A stretch of 64,000 nt of DNA from Trochalopteron elliotii. Lineage: Eukaryota; Chordata; Aves; Passeriformes; Leiothrichidae. The translations under genes were made by a program, and so were the position numbers. Positions 26,888-36,835 of the stretch are shown here, one piece after another (the first letter of the stretch is position 1; each line of letters begins with the position of its first letter). The stretch is taken from positions 1,752,359 to 1,816,358 of the forward strand of contig JANPWX010019815.1 in the NCBI GenBank assembly GCA_024734555.1. The letters are read 5' to 3'. Below the pieces are notes generated by a model, which was given only the letters and a program-made list of their open reading frames with translations, was not told the DNA's origin and did no database searches.

Positions 26888-27088
26888 TCCCTTCCCTTCC
26901 CTTCCCTTCCCTTCCCTTCCCTGCCCTTCCCTGCCCTTCCCTGCCCTTCCCTGCCCTTCCCTGCCCTTCCCTGCCCTTCCCTGCCCTTCCCTGCCCTTCC
27001 CTGCCCTTCCCTGCCCTTCCCTGCCCTTCCCTGCCCTTCCCTGCCCTGCCCTGCGCTGCCCTGCGCTGCCCTGCCCTGCCCTGCCCTG
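26888..27088. repeat. C-rich/G-rich minisatellite (pentamer CCCTT/CCCTG, decamer CTGCCCTTCC)
   Basis: The tract starts with pure CCCTT pentamers, passes into twelve uninterrupted copies of the decamer CTGCCCTTCC (26921-27040), and ends in CCCTG/CGCTG pentamers. Almost every fifth base starts a CCC run, so the opposite strand reads GGG-NN-GGG-NN throughout and should be able to form many overlapping G-quadruplexes (i-motif on the + strand). Two long open frames cross it, but they are only Pro/Ser/Leu/Phe translations of the repeat and not genes. Array length is likely to vary between individuals. Confidence 0.97.
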
Positions 27089-30000
27089 TTGTTTACATAA
27101 ATAAGAAAAGATTTAAGAAAGATACCTGCATATTTTTATCATATGTAATGAGTACCATGGAAAAAAAGTGTGAACTGGATGGTTCATAAGAGCATTTTTC
27201 TTGTTACAGGAGCAAAATCTCCAAGCCGCAAATAATGTGTGTACTTTGATTTACGATATATGCAGAAAAATGTCACTTGACTAGTGTGGTGCTCCAAAGG
27301 TAGTTCTTTTTCCTCTCTAAAGATGAAGAAAAAAACCTGCTACACTAGCAGGAAAGAAAATTTCAGGCATAATTTACCACACTAATGTACTGTACAGGCT
27401 GAAATCTGTTATAGCTTGATTTCAGACACAAGTCTGGTGAAGATTGAGTGAGCAAGAACGCTGATTGTGTAGATGAGTCAGATCGCCTCTTTATGGAAAT
27501 CTTTGTGTTACTTAAATTTATGTATGTGTTTTACAAATTAGTCTGAGGAAGTGAAGACTAAGAAGGGCTTTAAATACAGAAAACATCAATTTTGCTTAAA
27601 ACATGAGTTGTGTGCATTTAATAAAAAAGTATTAATTAGTTGAAATTGAATTACCAGAACAGCTTATGTTTGAAGCTCTTTCAGGGAGCACATCAAGTGA
27701 GGTTTCTCTTTTTCAGAGCTGAACCCATCTTAAATTGTTCAAAAGGGCTTATCTGTTATTGACATCAATGTTTGTCCCAGGTGGATATTGTAAGTGCCAG
27801 CTGTTGCATTTTTAAGTACAGATGACTAATCCAACTTCATCATTACTAAATGCTTTGAGTAATAAATTCTCTAGTTGTTTTTTTCCACATTGTCCTCTGT
27901 TGTCTTTTGGTGTCTGGTTAGCTGTTAGAGACAGCAAATGTCTGTATATGTATTGATTATAAATTACTGTCTGTAATGAAACTTATAGTAAGTAATCTTT
28001 CTTAACTGCATACATACACAGAAGCAGGAACGTGAGTCTTGTACTAAGTGCTGCTGTGTATTTCAGACTTATATTTTAGATCACACAAATGTTGAACACA
28101 CAAGTGTTTTAAGACCTGACTCTACTGAAGCAGTTTACTTAGTATGCTTTTTTAAAGCTTTTTGCAAATTGGAAGTTATTTGAAAGTTATTAAAAGGTGT
28201 TGTCTCCATTCCAATCACTTTCTGATAAGAAAATCAAAAATATATTAAAAAGAACAGTATTTTGAGTTGTTTCAAAGAAGATGGAGTGATCTGTTACAAA
28301 CTCCTTGTTGATAAAATATAGCCTAGTTACTGAGGATTACTCGGGTTAATTCCATTTTTGTTAGATCGCCTAAACAACAGCGATCTACGTCATCTCTTGA
28401 AATAAAGCAGTCGCTACATAGCTGCACAAATTACTGTAGCTGTAGCAGCAGCCTCCCTCCAGAGTGTGTTGAGACAGAAGAATGAAATGGAGACACCACT
28501 GTGAAACAATACACTTCTGAGATCAGTATAAAACTTAGGAGATTTATCTCCCTTTTAATGGATTGCTTCTCCTTGTATATAAGCCAGTTAAAATAATCCT
28601 TCAGCATAAAAGGACCATTTAATGAAATGTGGTCAGGTAATACGACTTATAATAAATGTCTGATGTGAAAACATAAAGGGGATGTAAAAATTTTTCAAAA
28701 CCCAATGGAGCTGATTTTTGCTTTTGTGTATTATATAATAAAATTAGGAAAACTATGTCCTCAAGTATGCTTGTTTAAAAAACTGCTATTTGCTATTAAA
28801 CAGCTGATGTACTTTTATAGGCCTGGAATAGTAATAGAGTGATGTGACTGGAAGAGACTGTGAAATATGTTATTGCAGGAATTTCTAATTAAATTTGTGA
28901 TAAGTTTTACCACCATGATCCTACTCAAGGCTAGATATTTACATCACCTGCTGCTCAGTGTAGAGATTACTTCCAATATGGGGTTTTGCTACCTAGTGTC
29001 AATCTTAGATGTCTACCAAATTCTGGGAGAAATTAGTGTGACAAGGCTTGTGTTGTGTTCTGGGCATTTTTGAGCCCTGCACTAGATTCAGTTATCATGC
29101 TGTGTTACTAAATTACTGTCAGTAGAGGAAAAGGAAGCAACTTAGTGTACTTAATTAGAAATCCTTCTTAACCAGTTCTTTGAAACTTGATTCTGGACGC
29201 TGCTGAATTAGTTTGCGTTCTAAAATGATTCTTCGTTTGGCAGTGAATTAAAAGCATATATACAAAGCAAATGAAACCTATTAAAAACAGTTAAGGTTGC
29301 TTGTCAAGCACTTAAAACTTGAAGCACCAAGATGTAATTTAAATATATCTTGCTTATGTTAAAATAGGATTTCTAATAGACTTGTATGTAGGTGTTCTTT
29401 CAGTGGAAAAATGTAAAATTTTGCTATGAAGGATTTTCGTAAAATCGTCACAAGCTGGTGGAGCATTCATTGCTGAACAGTAACATTTACCTTGGTAAGG
29501 CAGCAGATCATGATTTCTTTTGTCTCTATTAGACATTTCATGACAAATGACAACCATGTTGTAAATGGGGTAATATAATGAATAATGAATTCTTTCTAAA
29601 GCATATTTCTGTTCCTTAATAATGTGTTATGTAGACTACAAAAACAGGCTTTAATAACATGCTTTCTGAATACTTTTAGGTAACTTAAAAATTCCTTTGT
29701 GGACTAATTGTCTAATGATGTTTGAAATTAAGACATTTAAATCTATCAGGTGTGGTTTGAGGGCCGTTGGTTATTTTGTAGTCAGCTGCATCTTTGAATA
29801 AAATAGAGAATTTGTGTAGCATCATCTACAGTTGATCTCTTAATTGCCTCTTCACTTCATGTGTCATGTGATGAATCATTATATATTTCTTGACTTTGAA
29901 CTTTTGAACACATTATAGCTTTGACAGCTCATAAATGTAAAATTACTTCTACAGAAGTATTACAGGCACTCTGCTGACAATGTCAAACTGAAGTGCTGCA

Positions 30001-31090
30001 GGTCTCTGCATCTCAAAAATAACTGACTACTATCTGCTTTGTCACTTCTGTTTGCATTCAATTCTACTGAGTTGCCCTTCAGATAATGCTTTACAAGTTA
30101 GAGGAAATTGAGTATTGGTTATAACAGTAGAGTATTCTCAAATGGCTGGAACTATTCCTTCATAAAACAGTATCTTCAGACATGTATAAATTTATTTTAT
30201 TTTATTTCATTTCAGGGATTTGTCTCTCTCCAACCTAAAACTGTAAAACAATAAAATTTTGTTGTTGTAGGAGAAGTGTTCAGCAGGTTAAAAATACATT
30301 CTTCTGTTTCTTTGCATGGGAGATAAATTCAAAAATAGTTGGCCAAATTAGATTTACTTTTGTCCTGCTTTTAAGAAATAATCCCAGCAACCTTTGAAAA
30401 CATGCAATGCTAAAGGAGAAAATTGTTCTTATTCAAACATTCTGTAGAGGACTGTGCAATAGCTTTTCAAGCTGGATGGTGTGGTGTGTGTTGCACTGTT
30501 AGAACAAGTTAGAACAGAGAGCTAGTGATAAGATATTTTTGAAGAGTTAACAATTTTTGTGTTACTGGATTAAAGTTTAGGTATGGATGTTTCATTTAAG
30601 TAGGTGTCGCATTCAGTATAGCTGAATTACTTGCTCTTGGCTGTGTTACTAAAAATTAATTAAGAAAGTATTGCAGACTAACACTACTGCCAAACAAGTG
30701 AAAAAGCACATATATTTTTATAGTTTTATAGCTTTTGATGTTTAACTTACACCTTTTAAAAAAATCTATATGCTGAACTGGAATCAACGCATTTTAAAGC
30801 TGGTTTTTTTAGCAGTACAGTATTTAAGACATTCATCTCTGTGTCTAAGCATCAAATTTCAGTATTACAGTCCCCTAATCTTTTGCTTGCTAAACCAGTA
30901 GGCAGTAATCACCTTGGGAATACTTCCATGTTCTTATGAGAAGGTTGTGTGTCTATTTGTCTATTTTATTACTTCGCATACTCATTTTCCTTCATGATCT
31001 CACAGTGATGCAGCTTTTTAAAGGATTGTTTTGGCTACAGTTAAAAATTTAATTTTTCTAAATCTTGCACAAATGCAGGCTACTTTATTA
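27089..31090 (+). other. CHSY3: CHSY3 intron 2, unique segment
   Basis: AT-rich intronic sequence. No gene or transposon is recognised. It includes a CpG-retaining inverted repeat near 28362-28387 and a TTTTA-type run near 30190-30210. Confidence 0.65.
28362..28387. repeat. 8-bp perfect inverted repeat with retained CpGs
   Basis: TAGATCGC (28362-28369) is mirrored by GCGATCTA (28380-28387) around a 10-base spacer. Further CpGs follow (CTACGTC, AGTCGCT) in otherwise CpG-poor intronic DNA. It could be a binding site or part of a conserved element. This is seen, but its function is unknown. Confidence 0.75.
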
Positions 31091-31885
31091 TATAATCACA
31101 GAATACCTTGTATTGGAAGGGAGCGTTAAAGGCCGTCTACTCCAACTTCCCTGCAATGACAAGGGACATCTTCAACTAGGTCAGGAGCCTGATCCAGATT
31201 CACCTGGAAGGTTTTCAGGGAGGGGGCATTTACCACCTCTCTGGGCAGCACCAGTATTTCAGTATTTCACCACCCTATTGTGACAAACGTCTTCCTTACA
31301 TGTAGCTTAAATTTACCTTCTTTTAGTTTAAAACCATTACTCTTTGTCCTATCTCAACAAACCCTGATTAAAAAGTCTGTGCCCGTCTTTCTTGTAAATC
31401 TCCTTTAGGTACTGGAAGGCCACAATGAGGTCACCCCNCATGTCCTTTCTGTCCTGGGACCCCAGAGCTGGATGCAGGGATCCAGGTAGGGTCTCACTAG
31501 AGCAGAGCAGAGGGGCAGAATCCCCTCCCTCCCCTGCTGCCCACGCTGCTTTGGATGTAGCCCAGGACACGTTTGTCTTTCTGGGCTGGGAGTGTCCAAG
31601 CCTGGGTCGTATCCAGCCTCTCTCATCCACCACTTGGTCAGGCAGGACTTGCCATGGGTGAAGCTGTGCTGGCTGTCTCAAGTCACCTTCCTGTCCTCCA
31701 TGTGCCTTAGCACAGCTTCTAGAAGGATCATCCCAGACACAGAGAGGAGGCTGACAGGTTGGTAGTTCCCAGGATCCTCCCTTCTACCTTTTCTAAAAAC
31801 GAGTACAGTTTTTCTCTGGTTTTTTTCACCGGAGCCTTCACCTGACTGCCATGGCTTTTCAGGTATCACGGAGAGGGGCTTGGTA
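31091..31885 (-). mobile_element. CR1 LINE, internally deleted copy, antisense to CHSY3
   Basis: The left edge (31091-31180) is the reverse complement of the CR1 3' end (TCACAGAAT, then TTGGAAGGGA and the CCAAC block). Moving right come the C-terminal pol segment (up to about 31437), the thumb/palm segment (CAGAGCTGGATGCAGG, GGTCTCACTAGAGCAGAG), and RT N-terminal sequence. On the minus strand the latter reads FRKGRREDPGNYQPVSLLSVSGMILLEAVLRHMEDRKVT, the canonical CR1 pre-palm block, broken only by decay. Pieces between these blocks are missing, so the element carries at least two internal deletions. The only ambiguous base (N) in the window is at 31438. Certainly defective. Confidence 0.92.
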
Positions 31886-31892
31886 ACTGTGT

Positions 31893-32548
31893 GGAATCAT
31901 AGAGTTGTTTAGGTTGGAAAAGACCTGTAAGATCATCGAATCCGGCCGTAAACCCAGCACTGCTAAGTCCACCATCCTTAACAATTGGACACCTTCCCTA
32001 TGCTCTTGCTTGAAAACCTGTTCCTGCTTTCACCACGTCTGCATTTGCTTTGTGCCCTTTAGTTTGAACACCTGGTCTGTGCTCATCCATGCTGGTCTCT
32101 GGCCTTGTTTGCCTGATTTCTTGCTCCTGGGGATGTGCTCTATGGAATATGTTTTTTAAGATCTGCCAGGGTTCTGCTTCCTTGTCCCTCATGGCAGATT
32201 CCCTGGGGTCCTGTTGACTAGCTCCTTTAGGTGATGGAGATTTGCTTTTGTGGAGTTCAAGATTTTCTTTCCTCTCCACCTCCCCCTCAGGTCTGCAAAC
32301 TCCACCAGTGTGTCTCCACTTCACTCTAGGCTTGTCTCCAGTCTTGGTGTTCCCAAGTGACCCACTTGCACTGGTAACCACCAGGTCCAGCCTTTCATGC
32401 CTTCTGGTAGGAGAATCTATTGCATGTCTTAAGAAGTTACCCTCCATGCATTCCAGGAGTCTCCTGGATTACTCACCATGCAACCTCTACAGTAGATGTC
32501 AGGGTGGTTGAAATACCCCAGCAGGACAAGATCCTGCAAGGCTTTGAT
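31893..32548 (-). mobile_element. Second CR1 LINE copy, antisense: 3' end joined to linker and endonuclease region
   Basis: A fresh CR1 3' end (GGAATCATAGAG…AGGTTGGAAAAGACC) starts only a few bases after the previous copy ends. It passes into the pol linker region (CTCATCCATGCTGGTCTC) and then the C-terminal part of the AP-type endonuclease. The minus strand there reads MEGNFLRHAIDSPTRRHERLDLVVTS, equivalent to the F.…PTR…LLDLV block of CR1 endonuclease. The reverse-transcriptase core between 3' end and linker is absent. The endonuclease is cut off near 32548 without the catalytic N-terminal half. Confidence 0.8.
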
Positions 32549-33505
32549 TGATTTAGATTTATTTCCATATTAATTGTTGATATTTTTAAAATTAGATTGC
32601 AATCTAGAAGTAATGTGTTGATTTATTACTAATATAATGTTACTAACAAAGACAACAAGATTTTTTGACATTTGAAGTATCTGATTATGCCTTATGCTCA
32701 GCTCTACCTTTTTGATGTCTCTCTTGGGTGTTCAAATGAAACAGTTCTTTAATAAAAAAAACATAAAGTGATAGAGAACTTGCAAATTTCAGTGGGTTAT
32801 CTTCTGTTAAAACCATGACTAAAATGGATTGACTTGTGCAGCCTTGAGAAAACAATCCAAATATTTTTGTGGCAGTACATGTGTGTTCTGTTTGGCAGTC
32901 TGAATGTTGGAAACATGAGGCAACCATTTTGTAAGTATTTAGCACGCTTTTACCACTATTTTGAAATGAAGGAATCAAAGAAACAGATTGTGAAATCTGA
33001 AGGATAAAATAGCCTTAAACCAAACAATTTTGGCAGAAAAATTCAACAGAGTATATGCCTACTTCCTATGACCAAAGTATTCAATCATCTTAGATATGTA
33101 TGATATGTATATCTATCTGCCTATCTATGGGTGTATATATCTGTGTATGTATGTGCAGTGGCTCTTATTACAAATAAATAATTTTACACTAGAGGTCCTA
33201 AGAGTTTCTACTATAAAGAAAAGAAAATGCTGCTTTTTAATATATCTCCAAATCTTAAAACAGATACTAAAATATTGGTTCCTAATTTGTCTAGACCTTT
33301 GTGGAGAAGAATATATTTTTATATTGTGATTGGGAATACTTGGGTATATAAAGATAGGCATATTATCTTCTACATGTCTAATATCTGTTAATGTCTGATG
33401 CTACTTTGCATTTTCTCCTAGGTCAGTATTTCTTAGCTTCACTGAAGTCAAGATACTCATAATATTTGTCTGACTTTTGCTTAGGGAATTCCATTGAAGT
33501 AAGTG

Positions 33506-33658
33506 ACCAAAAAAGCCCCCAACCTAAAAAACCAAAACCAACCAAACAAACAACAAAGAAAACCCCCAAAACCACAACAACAACGAACCAAAAAAATCCA
33601 CCCAAAAAGCCCCCCAAAAGCAACAACAAAAACAACAAAAAACCCTAAAGAAAAATCC
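33506..33658 (+). repeat. A/C-rich, strand-asymmetric low-complexity tract
   Basis: About 150 bases are built almost wholly of A and C (CCAAAA, CAACAA, CCCCC), with only about three T and six G in the core. Open frames on both strands here (Lys/Pro/Thr/Asn- or Leu/Val/Phe/Gly-rich) are by-products of composition. There is no fixed repeat period. Confidence 0.9.
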
Positions 33659-34499
33659 AGCTTCTGTGCTGCAGAGAAGATGAGACTTTTTTTCTCTGAG
33701 GCAAATCTCCTCTAGCATTTCTTTGTGTCACCTTGTTATTTCAGAAAGCTGACAACAATGCATTACAATAATTGGGTTCTTCTGCTGGCGCATTCTGACT
33801 CACCTACATTTTTGGCAAGACAAATATCATTATGTTAAATTGGAAGGATTATACCTAATGTCGCATTTGCAAAACCTCTTGCATATCTGTCCTGTTTGAA
33901 AATGTTTTGTCTTGGATGAGCACTGTGGAATTCTTTCCATTCTCCCACAAACTCTGCTTGCATTGAAATTTTCTGGGCATCTCATTATTTTAAATAATAT
34001 TTTTAGAAGAATTATGAAAGATGAATATTCATGTCAAATGCTGTGAAAGTTAGTAACATGCTGCCATTTTATGCTGTCTGTTGAAAAGTGTACTCAGATA
34101 CACTTCATTATTAATAGAGGGCAAAAATCCTGACATCTGGATATTCCTTGAGCTGAAAAGAGTATCCCAGCCAGTTTGTTTTGGATGATGGCTGAACCGT
34201 TGAGCTAATATGGTAATTATTTCCTGGATTGTGAAGATAACTAAACTTTCTGTAGTGTCTAACTTAAACAATCTCAGACTAGTCCTAGGGCTTTAATGAT
34301 ACACAAATCCTTTTTGGTGTGTGCATAATGGCCGTCAGTGATTTTGAGAATTATGTGGCAACAATACAACAGTGTTTGCAGAACTGTAGTTGATTTGGCT
34401 TCCATGTTGGGAGTCCTGAAGTTATTCATCAACAGCAAAGATTGTGCCTCAGCTTTTGTTGTATTCACCTGAGGCAAACATGACAGTTTTGGTAAGTCA

Positions 34500-34517
34500 T
34501 CTACTTCGTGAAGTAGA
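34500..34517. repeat. 8-bp inverted repeat with 2-base loop
   Basis: TCTACTTC-GT-GAAGTAGA is a perfect short palindrome within intronic DNA. It is probably incidental but could form a tight hairpin. Confidence 0.75.
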
Positions 34518-34847
34518 CTTCCCCAGGAGGACAAACAATTTTCCAAGCAGTGAAAATTGGTATTTATAACAAGAGGATTTTTTTCACTTTCTTCCTCCTT
34601 AAACAAATCAGGCCTCCATTTGTGTTGTGGGAAGTGTAAAAGGTACTTGTATTTCAGCCAGTACAAGTAGCTGATAACCCATCACTGCATTTGAAGATGT
34701 GTGATAGGCACAAGGGCAAAAACTGTTCATACGTGGAAACACAGCCATCACTTTCCCCTTTCTGCTCACCTTTTAAGAATTGATTTCTATAGCAAGTTCT
34801 AAGTAAGTCCCACTCATGTATTTGTAATTAATTACAAACATGCTGCT

Positions 34848-35249
34848 AGCAGTGCCAGGGCAGGACACTCATCTCCAAGCAAAAACTGAGAGAACCCCTG
34901 AGATGCCTGGGGGCCTCTCTCCCAGGCAGAAGTGCTAGGGGAGGAGTGCAGTGTGGCCCTGAGGTTGTCATGAGTGTCCAGGCTTTGTTCCTGAGGCGCA
35001 AGCAAGTACCTGTGAGAGGTGCAGGCTGAGGCCAGGCATGCCAGGTGGCTGAGTTTCTGGAGCCAGGGAGATGCCTGTGCGGTACTGTTCAGGCTGAAGA
35101 GGAAAGAGAGGAGGGCTTTTGTAACTGGTCCCCAATGGTTGATGCTACCCTGAGTAAAGTGCCACAGATCCTGGTGACCCACAAGAGCAGAACCCTGGTG
35201 CACTCTGCAGTCTCCTGCACAGAAGCCAGGATGAGATGAGAATAAAATC
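34848..35249. other. GC-richer block of unknown origin next to a CR1 copy
   Basis: This 400-bp block is visibly richer in G+C than its flanks and directly precedes the + strand CR1 copy at 35250. I cannot match it to the CR1 3' half. It may be an upstream CR1 part, another repeat or a processed-sequence remnant. An antisense open frame of 174 codons (34832-35356) covers it but continues straight into the CR1 sequence and shows no domain, so I do not call it a gene. Confidence 0.45.
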
Positions 35250-35598
35250 AGTGTGGCCAGCAGGTCAAGGGAGGTGATTCTCTCTGCATCCAGCTGTGGC
35301 ATCCTAGCACAGAAAGGACATGGGCCTATTGGAGTGAGTCTAGAGGAAGCCACCAAGATGATCAGAGGGATGCAGCACCTTTACTACAAAAAAATAAGCT
35401 GCAAAATTGAGATTGTTTGGCCTGGGGAAGAGAAGGTTTCAGGGTGTAGACTTTGAATACATCCATCCCTGGCAATATTCAAGGCCAGGCTGGGTGGGGC
35501 TTTGAGCAACCTGGGCTAGTGGAAGGTGTTCCTGACCATGACAGGAACTGGATAGTCTTCCAGGAACCTTCCAGTCCAAAACATTGTTTGATTCTAGA
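35250..35598 (+). mobile_element. CR1 LINE 3' fragment with internal deletion
   Basis: Begins with GTGGCCAGCAGGTCAAGGG, a well-known CR1 pol position (ASRSREV). It continues through the KMIRG block and the GLAWPGEE-like segment, then jumps to the 3' untranslated part (TTCAAGGCCAGGCTGGG, GGGCTTTGAGCAACCTGG). It ends with a degraded terminal repeat (TTTGATTCTAGA). The junction near 35455-35465 removes the C-terminal pol codons. Same strand as CHSY3. Confidence 0.9.
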
Positions 35599-35759
35599 AT
35601 ATCCTAACCCTTGAAGACACCAATGAGCAAGCTCCGGAAGGAGAAACCACACACAGAGCACACATTAGAAACCATCAAAAGAAATTATGAGTGCTCATTG
35701 TGAGTATCTCTCTGCAAAGGAGTACTGACCCTTTTGTCAGTCTGACAGGAATTCACCTG

Positions 35760-36010
35760 AAGTTTGCTGCTTTCCAGGTGCTGTGGCTTGGGATGTGGTC
35801 ACAGACACCACAGCCTAGTAGAAACAGGGATTGTTGCGCCGTGTTTTTCTGTCACGTAGGCACGAATGACACAGCAAGCCAGGACTTGGGCAGAATCAAA
35901 CAAGATGGCAAAGTTCTGGGTGTATGATTGAAAGGGATTGGTGATCAGGTTACCTGCTCCTCTCTTTACCAGTAAGAGGAAGGAGTGTAGGCAGGAAATG
36001 TTGGAGCAGC
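35760..36010 (+). mobile_element. CR1 ORF1 remnant (esterase-like domain)
   Basis: The + strand contains a frame reading CHVGTNDTASQDLGRIKQDGK, followed after a stop by LKGIGDQVTCSSLY. In full-length avian CR1 elements, ORF1 carries an SGNH/GDSL-type esterase domain with the block HVGTNDTA…IK.DY.ALG…VK..GAQV.FSSILP, which this matches. The upstream GDS block with the catalytic serine and the downstream end of the domain are not evident. Stops break the frame. ORF1 sequence is rare in bird CR1 copies because most are 5'-truncated. Confidence 0.75.
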
Positions 36011-36184
36011 AGCAGGACTGTCTGGGCACTTGGCTGTGCTTGCTGTGGTTGACTACCAAGAAGCACTTTGCACAGTGCCCAGACTTCCTTTTCTCTCCCA
36101 TGGTAGACTTTGTAGAGCAACCCAAAGGTCCTCTTGGAGCCTGTGATGGAACCATGAACAAAATACATTGGGCAGAGGCTTTGG

Positions 36185-36835
36185 CTGCTGACACCCCACC
36201 TGTTACTTATCTCCATTTGGATATTGAGCCATTGACTGCAGTATTTTTGCCTTGGCTGCTGCTGCAGAGGCAATTTCTTGTTCATGGAATAGTTCATACA
36301 GAAAATCCATGTCTCTCCAGCTTATTGGCAGGGATGTTGTGTGTAACTATATCAGAGGTCTGCAGAAGTCTAGGGAGATACTGTTGCTCTTGCCTTATCC
36401 AGCAACACAAGTCGCCCTGTTGCAGATGGCAACCAGATTAGTCTGGCACAGTTTTCCACTGGTGAAGCCAAGTTGGCTGACTCATATCACCTCTGTGTCT
36501 ACCATATGCCTTGGCACAGCTTCCGAGGGGATCTGTTCCATGATCTTACTGGGCTTAGGATATTTCTGAGGATCTCCATTTTACTCCTTTTAAAAACGAG
36601 TGCAATGTTTCTCTGTTTTTCAGTCATAGGGCACTTCATCTGGCTGCCAGGACTACTCAAATATGCTTGAGAATGGCTAGGCATCTATATCAGCCATGTC
36701 CTTCAAGAACCTGAGGTGCATCCTGTTGAATCCTGTATTCTTCTGTATGTTGGCGTTCCTCCAATGATCTTACAATGATGAAAAGGAATTATCTCCCCCA
36801 GTCCCTGTCTTAAACTTCAGTGTGGGAGGATTACC
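36185..36835 (-). mobile_element. CR1 LINE, reverse-transcriptase N-terminal half, antisense
   Basis: From the reverse complement of the region just before FADD (TTATCTCCATTTGGATATTGAGCC at the left edge), this runs through the palm (CATGTCTCTCCAGCTTATTGG), the SC-LTN block (GTGAAGCCAAGTTGGCTG) and the pre-palm (ATGCCTTGGCACAGCTTCC, GGCACTTCATCTGGCTGCC). It then reaches the linker (GGTGCATCCTGTTGAATCC, CCCCCAGTCCCTGTC). It is antisense to CHSY3 and opposite to the ORF1 remnant just upstream, so the two are not one simple insertion. Neither its 3' end nor its 5' end is present. Confidence 0.88.

Larger units (their letters stand above)
32549..34847 (+). other. CHSY3: CHSY3 intron 2, unique segment with low-complexity tracts
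   Basis: AT-rich sequence with TATG/TATC microsatellite-like DNA at about 33090-33160 and the A/C-rich tract listed separately. An antisense open frame of 130 codons (34274-34666) lies in apparently non-repetitive DNA. I recognise no domain in it. Confidence 0.6.

Noticed and set aside
26778..27104. Open frames of 108 and 91 codons made of Pro/Ser/Leu/Phe/Cys repeats
   Set aside because: They are translations of the minisatellite in different frames. Any frame without a stop in the unit stays open.
31405..31681. Frames of 73-110 codons with an X residue
   Set aside because: They are decayed CR1 pol frames. The X comes from the single ambiguous base at 31438.
33423..33718. Hydrophobic Leu/Val/Phe/Gly-rich frames on the minus strand and Lys/Pro-rich frames on the plus strand
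   Set aside because: Produced by the A/C-rich low-complexity tract. Several frames are open at once and none has a gene-like context.
35938..36441. Open frame of 167 codons
   Set aside because: It runs across the junction of a sense CR1 ORF1 remnant and an antisense CR1 RT piece, so it is a composite of non-coding frames.
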